64,000 nt of DNA, from assembly GCF_000003195.3 (NCBI RefSeq), contig NC_012870.2:21878501-21942500 (forward strand). The letters run 5' to 3'. Source of the stretch: Sorghum bicolor (taxonomy: Eukaryota; Streptophyta; Magnoliopsida; Poales; Poaceae). The notes beneath the pieces were generated by a model. The model made no database searches and was not told where the DNA came from. It saw nothing but the letters and a program-made list of their open reading frames with translations. Position numbers and translations under genes: made by a program. Positions 40,000-52,215 of this stretch are shown piece after piece. How positions within the stretch are numbered: the stretch's first letter is position 1; every line of letters starts with the position of its first letter.

Positions 40000-41838
40000 T
40001 CTTCCATGTAGCCGAGTTAGCTTGTGTGGCTACATACATCCTTGGTTTAACATGTTTAAATAAGTTTGAGTGCAATGAATTATGAAGCGTAACATGGCAA
40101 GAAAATCCAGATGGTAGCATGGGGTTATGATGTTTGTATACACAATATGTCCATACTAGATATTAAGTATGATACGTACATGACACGTGTGTTGTCATCA
40201 AAAATCACTTGGTTGTTAACGCTTATTGGCATAACTTTTAGCTCTGAACTTTTGTATTTTGGGTATAACTTTTAGCTCTGAACCCCGATTTTTGATGATC
40301 TTGAACTTTTTGGAAAGCTATTGAAAAGCTCTAAAACTTTGAACTGATATCATATAAATTTGAGCAGATCCAAAATCATGAGATAGACTGATTTATATAT
40401 TGTACTTAGAATGCAACAAATAATTGTGCTATATAGGAGCTTCTTTGTGTTGCTTCATTCAGAAGTTCTGTGTTCTGCATACTTTGTTTTGTACACATTT
40501 TCTCCTTTCAGCATATTGTTCTGGCTGAGTGAAACTGAAAAGCTTATTGAAACATCAAGAACAGAAAGTTGGAAAAGGTCGCAGCTGCCACCTGCCCGAT
40601 CCAAAGTTCGCTTGAAGCCGTACTTTTTCTCCTAGTCAGTAGTGTTTTTCTCTCATAATAAATTAACGAACATTATTTTTAGCCATGCATGGCGACCAAC
40701 GAACAGGCTATGGTTCCATTTTCTCCTACCCGCATACAGTTCTTAGACCCTTTTTTTTTTAGTTTGATCCAGCCAAAAGTCAGAGTTGAAAACAAACAGT
40801 CTAGCTGTTTAGTTTTTTAAAACTGGAAAGTTAGCTTTCTGAAGAAATGAATTAAGGCTGGAAAACATGTTTTGAGTAGCTTTCCTATTTTGTTTGTGTT
40901 GAGAAGTTCAAACTTTATTATAAAAAAGCTAAGATAAAAAAAAACTACAACCAGAAGCTAAGCTGGCTTTTGAGCCAAAAGCCAAAAACTGCAACTCAAA
41001 CAAACAAGTCGAGTGGGTGGAGCCGTCCATGAGGTCGAAGCACCTACTCGCTTCCCCCGCCACCGCATCTTCTGCTTCACCATTTTCCTTACCTTTGAAG
41101 TAGCACAGTGGTCGTTGCCTCGTTGGCGTTAGAATACCAAAATTTGGTGCCCAACCGAGAACAATAGTCAGGTTTCGTTGGCGTTAGAAATATTTGGCTG
41201 GGTAGCAAACAACATGGACGGTGGTGATGCGAATATGCATCACGCTATGCACTTTTATGTTAAAACGCCGACAACATATGTTCCAACTATTATTCCTTCT
41301 GGTCTAAATTACAAGTCATTTTGACTTTTCTAAATATATATTGTGTTTATATATATAGTAAAAATTGTGTATATGCAAAAAACAAAACAACTTACAATTT
41401 AGAATGGATGGAGCACTAAATAATAAAAGCATCCACAAACATACAAGTACTAAGGCCAAACACACAGCATTTGTTGCATACTTGCACTATTTTACAACAC
41501 ACCCACAGGTACGTAAGTGTTCAGGCAACGCAAAAGTCTACTACCAAACCATTACGAAGGGTTTATCATCATCACAGTGCCATAAAACACACGCACACCC
41601 ACACGTGCCCCACACACATATAATACATATATAGCTTGTTTAGGCGCTTCTATATTGCATACACACCAAACCTTAACCTCCCTCGGCATACATACTTAAG
41701 CTGCCAAATACAACCTCCTGATGCCACATTCCTTGTCAGTTGTCCTCAGTTACGAACAGTCTGGCAAGCTTGATTTCTACTAGCAGAAGACTGCGACAAC
41801 ATGAGCCGTGACTGCTGATTACTACCACAGAAGCGCAT
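40000..41838. other. Intergenic between pTAC3 and the F-box gene
   Basis: No gene supported. A segment at about 40640-40720 (cataataaattaacgaaca, atgcatggcgaccaacgaac) resembles a worn grass MITE. 40740-41010 has inverted words (agccaaaagtcagagttg / gagccaaaagccaaaaactg). The last 200 bases or so should be the F-box 3' UTR. Confidence 0.4.
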
Positions 41839-44800
41839 TCACCAAACTGGGAACAGAGGACCAGTGCATACTTTCTTGTTGGAATCAGGTATGCTGTTAT
41901 AGCGGTAGAGGTGGTTCGATAGCTCCCAGCTCCAGTCATCCTTCCTTGACACCTTCATTGGTGGCCAATGGTTGATCCTCACGTAGTGTTCCCTGATCTG
42001 GCCATCATCGACAAAGCTCGTTATGACCGTGTAGGTGCACTCATGGCCACCCCACACGGCGTCATGAGGGTCTGCACTGTGGTAGCCATCAGGGTGGAAG
42101 TAACGTCGCATAGGTGGACCAGTGTGCTTCCATGATGGATCAAGGTTCCTCCAGTAATCAGGTGCTGCCTGCAAGAGCAGAAGAATAAGTGCTGCAGGAA
42201 TGCAGCATGGTGGAGATATTCCTCATCTATGCAACTTGTCATAAGCTTAGAATTCCTCTCTAAAACATATTGAAATGCTACTAAAACTGTAGCATGAAAT
42301 TCCTATGTTTTAAAGCCTTCTTTAAAAAATTCATGATTTCTTTTGAATAAACAGAAAGTTGTAATTCAAATGACAATATCAACAATTTAGCAAGATTACA
42401 TACTTCGAGCGACAAATGTGCACACACATTGTCATAGCGGCAGACCAAAAAAAAAAATAAATCTGTGCTCATATGATACATATTTGTTGTATGGATCTCA
42501 ACTATTAGATGTGTTAATCAAAAGTCATCCTTGAGACATTGACCAAATCAGTGTATCAAAGTTATAACCTTTAATTGCCACCATGAAGATATATGCATCA
42601 ACTCTGCCTCAATGCGTTTGGAAGCTACAACATCTGAAGAAGCTAGAGAGACGCTGACAGTTGTCATGATCCCATGCATCCATCAGACTGTTACTGACTA
42701 AAACTAGTTGAACTCAAAACTAGCAGAGTCAGTTGTACAGTAGCAACCACAAAAAGAATTTAAATATGCAATGCCATATAAGCCCATAGTTCAAAATTCA
42801 AACAAGAAAAAGGGAGGCAATTTAGAAAAAAACTTACTATAGTGAAACGATATTCCCATGCATGATCGCAGAGATCCTCTTTTGTGATCCGGCTCTGAAT
42901 AAAAGAATGATGTAGTTTATGTTGAGAGTGATGGAGAAGTGAAATGTATGTACTTAAGAATTTACTTTCAGCTTCAGGATAAATCAAAAAGATGAGCAAA
43001 GAGAACTTCCCCACAATTACCACTTTATATATTTCTCGTACAAAATACCACTGTATATATAAATGAAACAAAGTAAAAGATACGTGTAAACAATATAACT
43101 AGCGTTATTCCCAGAATCTGCAATATCAATGATCTAAAATGATCTTTTCAAGTGCCATGGTAAAAATACAGAGAGTACATCAGCACAATACACTCTGCAT
43201 CCTATTGATGTTCATCCACTGCACTGTTAATCCTACAGAGTACAGATGAAAAAAATGCTTGTACTCACCCGTTTCCCGTCCATAACAGCCATTGAATATG
43301 TAGACAACTTGGATCCAGTGCGGATCAATGTTAAACGTGGGATATGAGCCTTTCCCGCCATCAATTCAGCACACTACAAGCAAAATGATTAGGACCTGCT
43401 GTGTATCATGAGCAAAAAACATACAGCTATATACATATTGCCACAGTTTTCTTCTGCCCCCTCTTTTTCCTCCAATATGGTCTGCCTAGTTTCAGTTTTG
43501 ATATTTAACATTTTTGTTTCCTTGCTCCAGAAGGACTATGTTGTATTGGAGATTCGACTTTTGTTAACATCAGTGACAGTTGTGCCATTCGTCAGAGTGA
43601 AAAATAAAGAAACTGAAAAGCACATTTCAAATTTTGATATTTCAGTCTTTTTTCAGGGCAGCAGAGATTTTATAAAATTTTAATATGTCAAAGTTTCATA
43701 GTCATCAAGATAACCAAGAATACAAATTATTTGGCATGGTCAAGTGAAATTAGTCATTTTTTTCACAAAAAAGGTGAAATTAGTCATTTAATAACTACTA
43801 TTATTGGTGTATTATCAAACCATATCCCATGAACAGTTTAACAAAGCGGTGGATATGGGTCCATATCAACTTTTACGACCAGTGGTATAAACATGATTAA
43901 TGTCTTGGACATCATACATTTTGTTGAAAACCCATATGATTCAGAAAGGATATATCTAGGTGACATTCGGTTGTTTTCGCCTCTCTTGTCAACTGAATTT
44001 TTTTATATACTTACACTGTCTTCTAGCTATATTTACAATGTCTTATCACTATATTTACAATAATTTCTTCAGTGCAATTTATTAAATAGAGTGATGTAAG
44101 TTGAGGATATGACATGTACACACCAAAAATTTCAAACAAATTTACAAATTATTTCTATGGAATACAAACATCAAAGAAATATATGTCAAATTGTTCACAA
44201 ATTCTTCAGAAATTTAAAAAAAACAAAATCTTCACGAAATTTCAAAATGTCATGCCACGCTGCCGCCACCGACGCTGACACCGGGGAAGGCATAGCATCC
44301 GGCTTCGGCTAGTACTGCAAGGCATGGTACTGACTACTGCCACATCTGCTGCTACTACTTTGGCATGAGTTGCTGCAGCAGCTTCGTCATTATTGCCGAC
44401 GAGGTCGCAGTTGGGAGGCCAGCGCGCGGGCCAATCAGCCAACAATACTTCCTGTCATGGCTTATCAGCCAAATGAACAAGGTGTACTGTGGGCTACACG
44501 TAGTGTGGTATCTACAAGTCCACCCTTTCACAAAGAGAAACGCGATCGATTAGATGCAACACTCGAAGGGTGGAGTAAGATCCAACGCTTGAAAATTCGG
44601 TTGACAGAAGCAAATAAATCATGCGGTTGACATATAGCATTTCTCATTCAGAAAATATTACAACGAGGAGAAAAATAGAAATTTATACATGAAACAAAAA
44701 AAACGTAAAGATAGATTCAATGGATATATTTCCTTTCATGCCATTTCTTATGTCTATATCTGTGAAATTATTTTGGGACAAAAGAAGTACAGTCACGCAT

Positions 44801-45588
44801 GGTCCATAAAACAAACAATTGTTTCTCCACCATGTCAGTGTCACTCAAACCTTCTTTCTTTGGATACATTAACGTCACATAGGTTGCTTGGTTTGTCAAG
44901 TTATTTGTACCACTATGGACTGAATCAGCACCAACGTTTTTGGAAACTATATAATTATATTGGCACCGACAGTAGATCCCCGGAAAGGAGTGGCCTACGC
45001 AAAAACTACGAAACCAAAAATAACGCCCGGTAATACTTGGCCATGTCAGTAAGCAGCTGTGCAGGTCATTCAATACTCAACAATGCATGTCCTTTGCGCT
45101 CCTAGCTACGAAATTTGGGGATTTTCACCCCAGACCAGCAGTACCGTCAGTCTCATTCCTAACCCAGCGAACCTGAGCACTAAGGTGGTCGAGGGAATTG
45201 AAGGCTTCGTATCCCCCTCGTTACGGAGCAATTCGTCGAACAGGAGCAGGAGAACCACGAAGAAACAACCAACTTGCGTTGCGCGCGCAAAAGCGCAGGC
45301 CAACAGACGCGAGATATGAGGAGTGCGAGAGGACAGTGGAAGAAGGCCCGAACCGAAGCGAACCTTAGGTGCCCAGAGGCGGTTGTCGGCCGCGACCCCG
45401 CGCCATGCGCAGGAGACCGCGGTGCATCGTGCCACGCTGCGCGCGTCCAGGAACTCCATCACCCGCCCCATCACATCTTCCCCGAGCACCTCCATGGGGT
45501 CGCTCGTCTGCCTCTCCCCCTGCCTCTTCCTGCCCCTCTTCCGCCTCACCCACTCCTCCGCCGCCCGCTCCCGCTCCGGCTCCGCCAT
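41839..45588 (-). CDS. F-box protein, four exons
   Basis: Exons are 45588-45364, 43373-43269, 42894-42838 and 42168-41839. Borders are GT-AG and every exon is a whole number of codons, giving 238 residues. A basic N-terminus (KRGRKRQGERQ) precedes an F-box at about residues 31-75 (MEVLGEDVMGRVMEFLDA; VSCAWRGVAADNRLW), the SKP1-binding module of SCF ubiquitin ligases. The remainder is a conserved plant-specific region (CAELMAGKAHIPRLTLIRTG; DHAWEYRFTIAAPDYW; RYFHPDGYHSADPHDAVWGG; SRKDDWSWELSNHLYRYNSI) with no Kelch or LRR repeats, ending TGPLFPVW. I know such proteins from grasses only as F-box proteins of unknown target. The Met at 45588 was chosen because it opens directly into the conserved charged N-terminus; the frame extends further upstream through 5'-leader-like sequence. 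Confidence 0.88.
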
Positions 45589-46180
45589 GCGGTCGCCTCG
45601 AGGGGACTGCGGACTTGCGGGCGCCGCGGCCGGTGAGAGTGGCCGACTCCGAGTGAGCTCAGGTGTTTGTGTGTGGGGGGAGGGAGAGTGGGAGGGCCGA
45701 GTGATCGATCTACAACTCCTCCTAGTACGGAATAGCTGAATAGGAAAGAACCGTGCGGAATCAGCCTGGTGGGACCGGACCGTGCCGTCATCGCATCGCA
45801 AAGCTCTTTCTAGGAGGCGTCTCCCATCGTGCAGCTCCCTTGGTCGCGTTACAAGCCCCTGGCTCCCTGCCACGTCGGATTTGGGTGATGCCACGGCGCA
45901 TGTAAGGCATGGCATCCTCACCCTCACGTGACAGAAAAGGCAATGTATAGATTACACCAATTCCATAGTACTAAATATTGTTGTAAAAAAAGTCCGTGTA
46001 TTGTTTTCTAAACTCAACTCCACTTAAAAAGTCCTAAGTTAATGCTACTAGTTTTATCTTTTCCCTACCTGTTTAATGCGACATTAATTTAAACAAAAAG
46101 GCTATGAGTTCATACGAATGACTGATCTTCAAATCCATAAATTCAAACACACTAATTCAAATTTAAATACGGTAATGATA
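45589..46180 (-). promoter_or_regulatory. Upstream region of the F-box gene
   Basis: GC-rich to about 45930 (5' leader and proximal promoter), AT-rich beyond. No convincing TATA box identified. The minus-strand ORF that continues up to 45927 is an open frame through this leader and has no domain. Confidence 0.35.
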
Positions 46181-46183
46181 GTG

Positions 46184-47470
46184 TCAGGGCGTCCGGCCGC
46201 ATTGGATGGACCAGAGACTCGACCAAACATGCGATGCGGACCAGCGACTTAACCGAGCACGAATGTGGGCAACACTTCGCTTTCTCCGCCTATTCTCGTC
46301 TGCATCATTCCTTCTCTAAGCACCTCCTCACTCGCTCTTCTCGCGTCGCTCTCCTTCGATCTCGCTGGTCTCGCCATCACCGAGACCGAGGAGCACCGCG
46401 TCCGCAGGCTCGTAGAGCGCCCCTGCGCCGCCCGTGCTCCCTCCTCTCCTTCCCTCGTGCCACCGCGCCCTCCACGCGCCCCTATTGTCCTTGCGACCCA
46501 ACTCCATGCACACCACCGGAGATGAGGATGACGACGGCGGCTCCAACGAGGTAGGTTGTGAAGGGATCTGGATCTGAGGCCTCCTCTTCCTAGATCTGAG
46601 CTCTCCCCCCTCGTTCTCCTCTAGATCTGGCCTTTCTCCTTCTCTTACTCGTCCTCCTCCTCCTCTCCCCTCTGGATCTGAGGGATGTGGCGGTGGCTGG
46701 GGTTTCGGCGAGCTCTTGGGGTTTGGATCTCGCTGTGTTGCAATAGTTTTCTTTGGGTGTGTAGAAGGGTTTCAGTTGATGTTGCAGTAGTACTGATTTT
46801 CAAATTACAACATGTTTTCAGTTGATTCAATCTGCATGTCTGCAGTAGTTGTTGCATGTTGTTGCAGCAGTTGTTTGGTGTTTGTTGTACTATTATATTC
46901 ATGGTGTTTCAACATGATGTTTCCACTATTTTTTCTTTGTTGTTGTAATAATATGTTCAAGATGTTTCAATGTCTTCATCCCAATGTCGCAACTATTTAT
47001 CCCTTTATTGTTTGTTGCAATACACGTGTTCATAGTGTTTCAACTGCTTCAACCTATTGTTGCAGTAGTTTCTTCGGTGTTGTTGCAACAACATGCTCAT
47101 GGTGTTTCAGTTGCTTCATCCTACTGTTGCAGTGCAAAGGGGAGGGGTGAGCTGAGGGATGGTTTGTGGGGGGTGAGCTGGCGCTGGGCGGAGGTGTTGG
47201 GGGCCAGTGAGGTTGGGGGTGGGCAGATCCCGTACACGTGGGTGGCGGTGGGGGGATTTCGTGCGCGAGAAACGGAGGAAGGGCCTCTCTACTTTTTTCT
47301 TCGTGTGGCTCTGTGCGGCGTGGGTGGGGTTGCGATTCGATGTGGGAAGGCAAGGGTGGTTTTCGATCCGTACTTTTTGTTTTATGCGGAATAGGCAGAG
47401 AGAGCACGATTCGGTGCTCGCTCAGCGTCCGGATGCTAGCGCCTGGATCGGACGTCCGAGCACTAGCAGT
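46184..47470. mobile_element. Possible MULE-like non-autonomous element
   Basis: The outer segments are related in inverted orientation only weakly (cagggcgtccggccgcattg near 46187; gcgtccggatgctagcgcct near 47426). Inside, 46735-47130 repeats words such as gttgcagtagt, tgttgcaaca and atggtgtttca in a loose periodic way. I recall such sequence from grass Mutator-like elements. ORFs here are not supported. Boundaries and class are uncertain. Confidence 0.3.
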
Positions 47471-48259
47471 ACCGATTTAAATAACATGGTTGATCGCAAC
47501 ACACTACTAAAGAACAAACTTTTGATCCGCTCTAGATTTTAGCTTTGATCTCGACAATCATAGCGTCCAGGACGAAATGTATAATTATTTCCGATTTGAG
47601 AAACCAACCACAACTAAAGGTACCTGGCCAACGGCTCTGATAGCAGGCTTTTGCAGCAGGGCATCTTTAGTCTCGGACGGTATAACCAACCGGGACTAGA
47701 TGTCATCATTTAATCCCGGTCTTGATTGCTATCCGGGACTAAAACTTTAGTCCCGGTTTGTAATTCCAACCAGAACTAAAAAGCTACGTTTAGTCTAAGT
47801 TGGGAACCCAAATCGAGACTAAAGGTCCCTTGTTATATATCCTGGGTCTTCTTCTTCCTCCAGCCCAAGCCATTCGAACTCAAATTCTAGCTTGCTTCAT
47901 TTTTGGCCATCACAAGACTACTCCCCCTTTAATTCTTCAGTTGTAAAGTTACTAACTTCATCCTCTCATGATTTATTAGTAGCATATCTGATTTCATGGT
48001 CTAGATATATGTAAATTCTATGGTGTTTTTTTATTATTTGTGCAACATTTGAACTCAAAGTCACTTGATGGTAAGCTTAAATTAGTTCATCAAAACTAGT
48101 ATACATCTTTTTCTGCTAGTATGCATACCACATTTCATAGTTTATGTATGTTGAGAGCAATAGAGGATTTTAAGGGTTCTTTTATAATTTGATTTGTACG
48201 TTTAGAAACTGAGAAATCTATAGAAGTTTACAAATTAAAAATGGATGTATAGAGAGTAG

Positions 48260-48828
48260 ATGGCAGCTGCTTTCGGTTCCTCGGCCTCTCATCGGGTTCA
48301 AAAATGAATGAGGCCAGACCTTCCTCTTATTGCGTGCGGTGAATGTGAGCGGAATAATGTGATGGAGTATCGAGTGAAGAAGAAGTGTTCCAACAAAGGT
48401 CGTATCTTCTACAAGTGTCCGGATCGCAATGTGAGTTATTTTGTCACATTCGATGGTTATGACTAATTTATACCTATTTTGCGACAGGAACCAGGGAATA
48501 ATTTATGTGGATACTATTTTTGTGAGTTCATCATGGCATTCTCAAAAAGAACTACTAAAGAGATCCTCCAAGTATGTCAAATATATATATTCTCATTCTT
48601 TTATTAGTATTGTTCATATATATAATTAATTATTTATATATTAATACCGTTTTTCCTTTATTTCAAACTGAAGACCAAATGTTGAAGGAAAGGGTCATGC
48701 GAAAAGATAAGATCAAAGCAATTCAAGAGATAATAGCTGGATTTCTTAATGACCAAGTCATAGATCCCAAGGGCGAGCACTACTACATCCACAAAGTACA
48801 ATTGAAGCCAAACATCGATGAAAAATAA
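48260..48828 (+). pseudogene. GRF-type zinc-finger ORF carried by the CACTA element
   Basis: Exon 1 (48260-48430) begins MAAAFGSSASHRVQK, has an in-frame TGA at 48305-48307, then continues LPLIACGECERNNVMEY and CSNKGRIFYKCPDRN, a GRF zinc finger with its Cys residues and the RIFYKCP core. Exon 2 (48488-48571) follows in phase with NNLCGYYFCEFIMAF. A third segment (to 48828) reads RVMRKDKIKAIQEIIAGF and ends DEK stop, but its acceptor is not canonical. Such ORFs are frequent passengers of grass CACTA elements. Role unknown; broken here. Confidence 0.65.
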
Positions 48829-48889
48829 TTCAGATTAAATGTCATCCGAAGGACATGAATATAGAATGCAAGCTTCCGTATAATTTCAT

Positions 48890-48893
<4 letters not shown>

Positions 48894-48926
<33 letters not shown>
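48894..48926. repeat. (TA)n microsatellite, left
   Basis: A pure TA run of 33 bases. It forms the left bracket of the 48927-49975 segment. Confidence 0.95.
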
Positions 48927-48928
<2 letters not shown>

Positions 48929-49972
48929 AAATTCCTTTATACTCCTACGTGTAGTTACACGCAAACGGGCCGATGACGGCCGGCGTTCACCTCGCGTTAG
49001 CGATTCTGGCCTATCGGGTATATACACGCAAACGGGCCGATGACGGCCGACGTCCACCTCGTTAGCAGTTCTGGCCTATCGGGTGTACTACCGCATATTA
49101 CATTACGATTTAAATACTTTTTTTAGAGTCAAACAAATCATTATACCAGTTGATACTTTCTTCTACACCAAATAAAGTATCAGTTTATACTATTATATAT
49201 TAGAGTACGTACTCATACTCCTACAAATATACTTTCTGATAATGTGTATGTACTCATACTCCTTCGGTATAGTATCTGAGAATATGCGTAGGATCTCATA
49301 TAATTTCCATGTATCTATACATACTTTGTAACATACTCAGATATAAAAATCTAATCCTTTTTAAAAGAAGTATGCATACATACTCGTATGAATATGTACT
49401 CCCTTCATGAAAAACAGTACGCCTATATACCCTATTTACAAAGTATGAATATGTACTCTCATGAAAAAAGTATGAATATGTACTCTTATATTATTATATA
49501 AAAATAAAGTACGAATATATATGTACATACTTTCTTTTTACATACTTTATTTGGACGTATATGTTCATACTTTATTCACGGAAATCATGTATTTGTCAAA
49601 ATAATAAAATAGTATGTACATATACTCACTTGTAGCGAAAAGTATACACATACACTCCAAGTATGAATGCCTATATACCTCCTTCGAAAAACTATAGTGT
49701 GCACACATTTACACTCCCAGCGATCTGATGCACCTCCGGTGATCATTAAATAATATGCACGTGTATATACTTGCCTTCAAAGAAGTCACGTACACATCAA
49801 CAGTACCCATAGCTACCATAAACCAATCCTATCCAAATCTGTTACGAGAGTAAACGGGCCACACCCCACCCTCGACGTCGACGTCTCCGTTCAGTTACCT
49901 CCCGCGACGTTTCCCGTGTGTGCGTCGGTGCCTATATATCAGATGCGTGTAGTTACTCGTACGTGTAGAAAA

Positions 49973-49975
<3 letters not shown>
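48927..49975. mobile_element. Micron-like segment bracketed by (TA)n tracts
   Basis: A block of about 1.05 kb between two TA microsatellites, inside a CACTA element. Near both ends there is cgtgtagtta (48949, 49946). The middle is full of loosely repeated words of the type tatgtactcatac. Rice Micron elements are known to sit in and be flanked by TA microsatellites; the resemblance is in architecture only. Confidence 0.4.
48950..49088. repeat. Tandem duplication of about 70 bases
   Basis: acacgcaaacgggccgatga begins at about 48957 and again at about 49024, each followed by cggcc(g/a)(g/a)cgt and ending tctggcctatcgggt. Two copies only. Confidence 0.85.

Positions 49976-50060
<85 letters not shown>
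49976..50060. repeat. (TA)n microsatellite, right
   Basis: A pure AT run of 85 bases, the longest simple repeat in the window. It generates a meaningless Ile-Tyr ORF (49916-50245). Confidence 0.95.
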
Positions 50061-50063
<3 letters not shown>

Positions 50064-50488
50064 CTCCATCAATACATATAGTTTCATACTTTAATTGTAT
50101 AATGCTTCAAATGTATTATCATAATATGTGCGCATATACATATAGATTAGTGTCGTATAATGCTTATTTGAAAACCTGTTTTAAACCCAAAACAAATAAT
50201 AAAATAAAAATGAAACCAAAAAAGGAAAAAAAGATAGCTCTTTAGTCCTAATTTGTAACACCAACCAAGACTGAAGGAGTGCTACGTGGCGGCCTAGGGA
50301 CACGTCTGGCGCAAACCCTTTAGTCGCGGTTGACATCAAGAACCGGGACTAAATGTTCACCTTTAGTCCCGGTTCCTTGACCCGAGACTAAAAGGTGTGC
50401 CTTTAGTCCCGAAATCATTGTCCCAGTTGGGAAACTAGGATTTAAGGGGTTCCCAACCAAGACAACTGCCCCGCCTACACTAGTGACA

Positions 50489-52060
50489 TAGTCCACCATA
50501 ACATTAGATCTCATATAATAACATAAAACATGGAATGTATCAATTGTCTCCTCTATTATTAGCATCAGTAGCCTCACTATCTATTCAATGCACCATTTGA
50601 TCTACCGAAGCTATTGTTGAAGGCAGCTATCTATTGAGCTTCAAATTGCGTCCTTATTGTCATCATATATGCTCTCACATCCGACTTCAACGTGTTGAGG
50701 TTACAAGAATGATCCATATCAACCTTCGCTCCTCAATGTTGGCCTTGTGTTGCGCCATCTCCACCTTGTTCTCCTTTAGTGAGACCTTGCACTCTTGTAT
50801 CATCTTGCTCTCCCTCTAGCTCTCCTCTTCAATTTTTCTTTCTCCAAAGTGAGGTTTTGGAAGACCTCTTTGTATGGTCCTTCTGGCTTCAACCTTTCTG
50901 CTCTTCATTTTTCTCCTTCATCTGCTTTCTACCAATTGGCCTCTTCTTTTGCACTTGGCATCGATGAATAAAGAGTGGCATTCTTCTCACTTGCCTCTCC
51001 TTCTTGTCCTAGGCTTCTTGAAATTCTCAAGAGACATGAACTTGAGACAATACCATACCGTCAACCAATAATGAAGATATGCGAAGACCTTGTACTTAGG
51101 ATTCTTTGACGCATGTGTTGATTGTGCCTCAAGCAAACACACCAAAGTATATGTGTCAATACAAAAACATTATGCTCTCAAACTAAATGAGGTATACATG
51201 TTCTAAATTACATGTATAGATGACCAACGGGCCGACCTAGCACGGCATGGCACGACATCAGACTGACATGGCTCGATGGGGGTCGGGCTGCCACAGGCCG
51301 TCGTGCCTCATAGGTCGTGCCACCACGTGCTTTCTGCCTAGCCTTTGGCCTAAGGCATGGCCCATGGCAATTTCTGTGCCATGTTGGCCTGAGAAGCATG
51401 GCATGGCCCATGATGCCTGATGGACTTTTTCTATTTGCAAAAGGCTGTTGGGCTATTAAGCAGGCCAGTCCACCAGGGTGATCATCAGGCCGCCACTATG
51501 CCTACACCATTTTAGGTCATGCCCAGGCCATGTCACGTGCCTGGGTGGTATCCCATGCACGACCTGGTCTCTCGAGTCGTGCTCTGGTTGGGCCAAAATA
51601 GTGGGTCGTGGGCTGGGCTACCGGTCGGGCTATGAGAGCGCGGGCTGCATGGCCATCTTTAATTACATGCTTTTTGTTATGGAACACCACTAGAATGGTG
51701 ATGCTCAACGGCCTCAAAAGTTGGCTACAATTTTTGACACTTCTTCTTGATGGTGTCCCAATGATGCTCAAGGGAGTTTGCACTCCTATCAATCAGTTTT
51801 TTGTTAGCATAAAAGTTGAAATGAATTCTATTCCAATATGCCTTTGAGGATTGCTCTTGCTAGTGATAGGATCAGCCTAATGTTCTTCCATGATTTGCAC
51901 ATTTGGATTTCCTCTCGCTGAGTGTAGTTCCTTAACTTTTACTAGCTTTGAAGAATTAGGTTGGGGATCTAACGACTCAAGAAGGGCATCATCTTAGAAA
52001 AACTGCATGATGCCATTACAAGATAGTGGCAACCAATTTGGAATGTGACATTAGACATAG
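50489..52060 (-). pseudogene. Decayed Harbinger/NAM-associated (Myb/SANT-type) ORF
   Basis: Minus-strand reading near 51690-51850 gives YWNRIHFNFYANKKLID, SANSLEHHWDTIKKK and CQKL, which resembles the Myb/SANT-like domain of Harbinger-linked proteins (often annotated glutathione S-transferase T3-like or no-apical-meristem-associated). Near 50700-50950 it reads RPIGRKQMKEKNEEQ and a charged coiled-coil region, the usual C-terminal part. Frames shift and stops occur, and a hAT MITE (51215-51661) separates the two parts. No transposase partner seen. Confidence 0.5.
51215..51661. mobile_element. hAT-type MITE, 8-bp TSD ATTACATG
   Basis: Target duplication ATTACATG at 51207-51214 and 51662-51669, the 8-bp size of hAT transposons. 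The terminal repeats TATAGATGACCA and (reverse complement of the right end) TAAAGATGGCCA match at 10 of 12. The interior is rich in ggcacg, cgtgcc, gggccg and catggcc words in both orientations. 447 bases, no coding capacity. Confidence 0.8.
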
Positions 52061-52215
52061 AAGTTGACATAGAAACCTAAGGAGACATTGGCATGGAAAT
52101 TGACATACATCACTCTCATATTTGACAAACAAATTGATACATAAATTGACAATGATTTGCATAGAAAGATGTCACAAATTGATAAACAAATTGACAATCA
52201 CTTAACCTAGAACCA
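52061..52215. other. Repeat-like ttgaca words
   Basis: Irregular repeats of gacatagaa, attgacata and aattgataaacaa. No gene. It borders the tandem duplication that follows. Confidence 0.3.

Larger units (their letters stand above)
47502..50485. mobile_element. CACTA (CMC) DNA transposon, non-autonomous, TSD ACA
   Basis: The left end CACTACTAAAG (47502) and right end ctacactagtg (to 50485) give the diagnostic CACTA/TAGTG termini. The trinucleotide ACA is duplicated at 47499-47501 and 50486-50488. Subterminal zones are rich in the motif ACCGGGACTAAA / TTTAGTCCCGGTT (47680-47830; 50325-50420), a known signature of grass CACTA families. No transposase was seen. Inside are a broken GRF zinc-finger ORF and a TA-bracketed segment. 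2984 bases. Confidence 0.85.

Noticed and set aside
45106..45363. Extension of F-box exon 1 beyond the 45364 donor
   Set aside because: The readthrough sequence lacks the conserved region, whereas splicing at GT 45363 joins in phase to the conserved CAELMAGK exon.
46812..47394. Two overlapping plus-strand ORFs (112 and 136 residues) in the possible MULE-like region
   Set aside because: Built from low-complexity gttgcaaca/tgtttca words and GT-rich sequence; no domain.
49916..50245. Long Ile-Tyr repeat ORF of 109 residues
   Set aside because: It is translation of an 85-base (TA)n microsatellite, not a gene.
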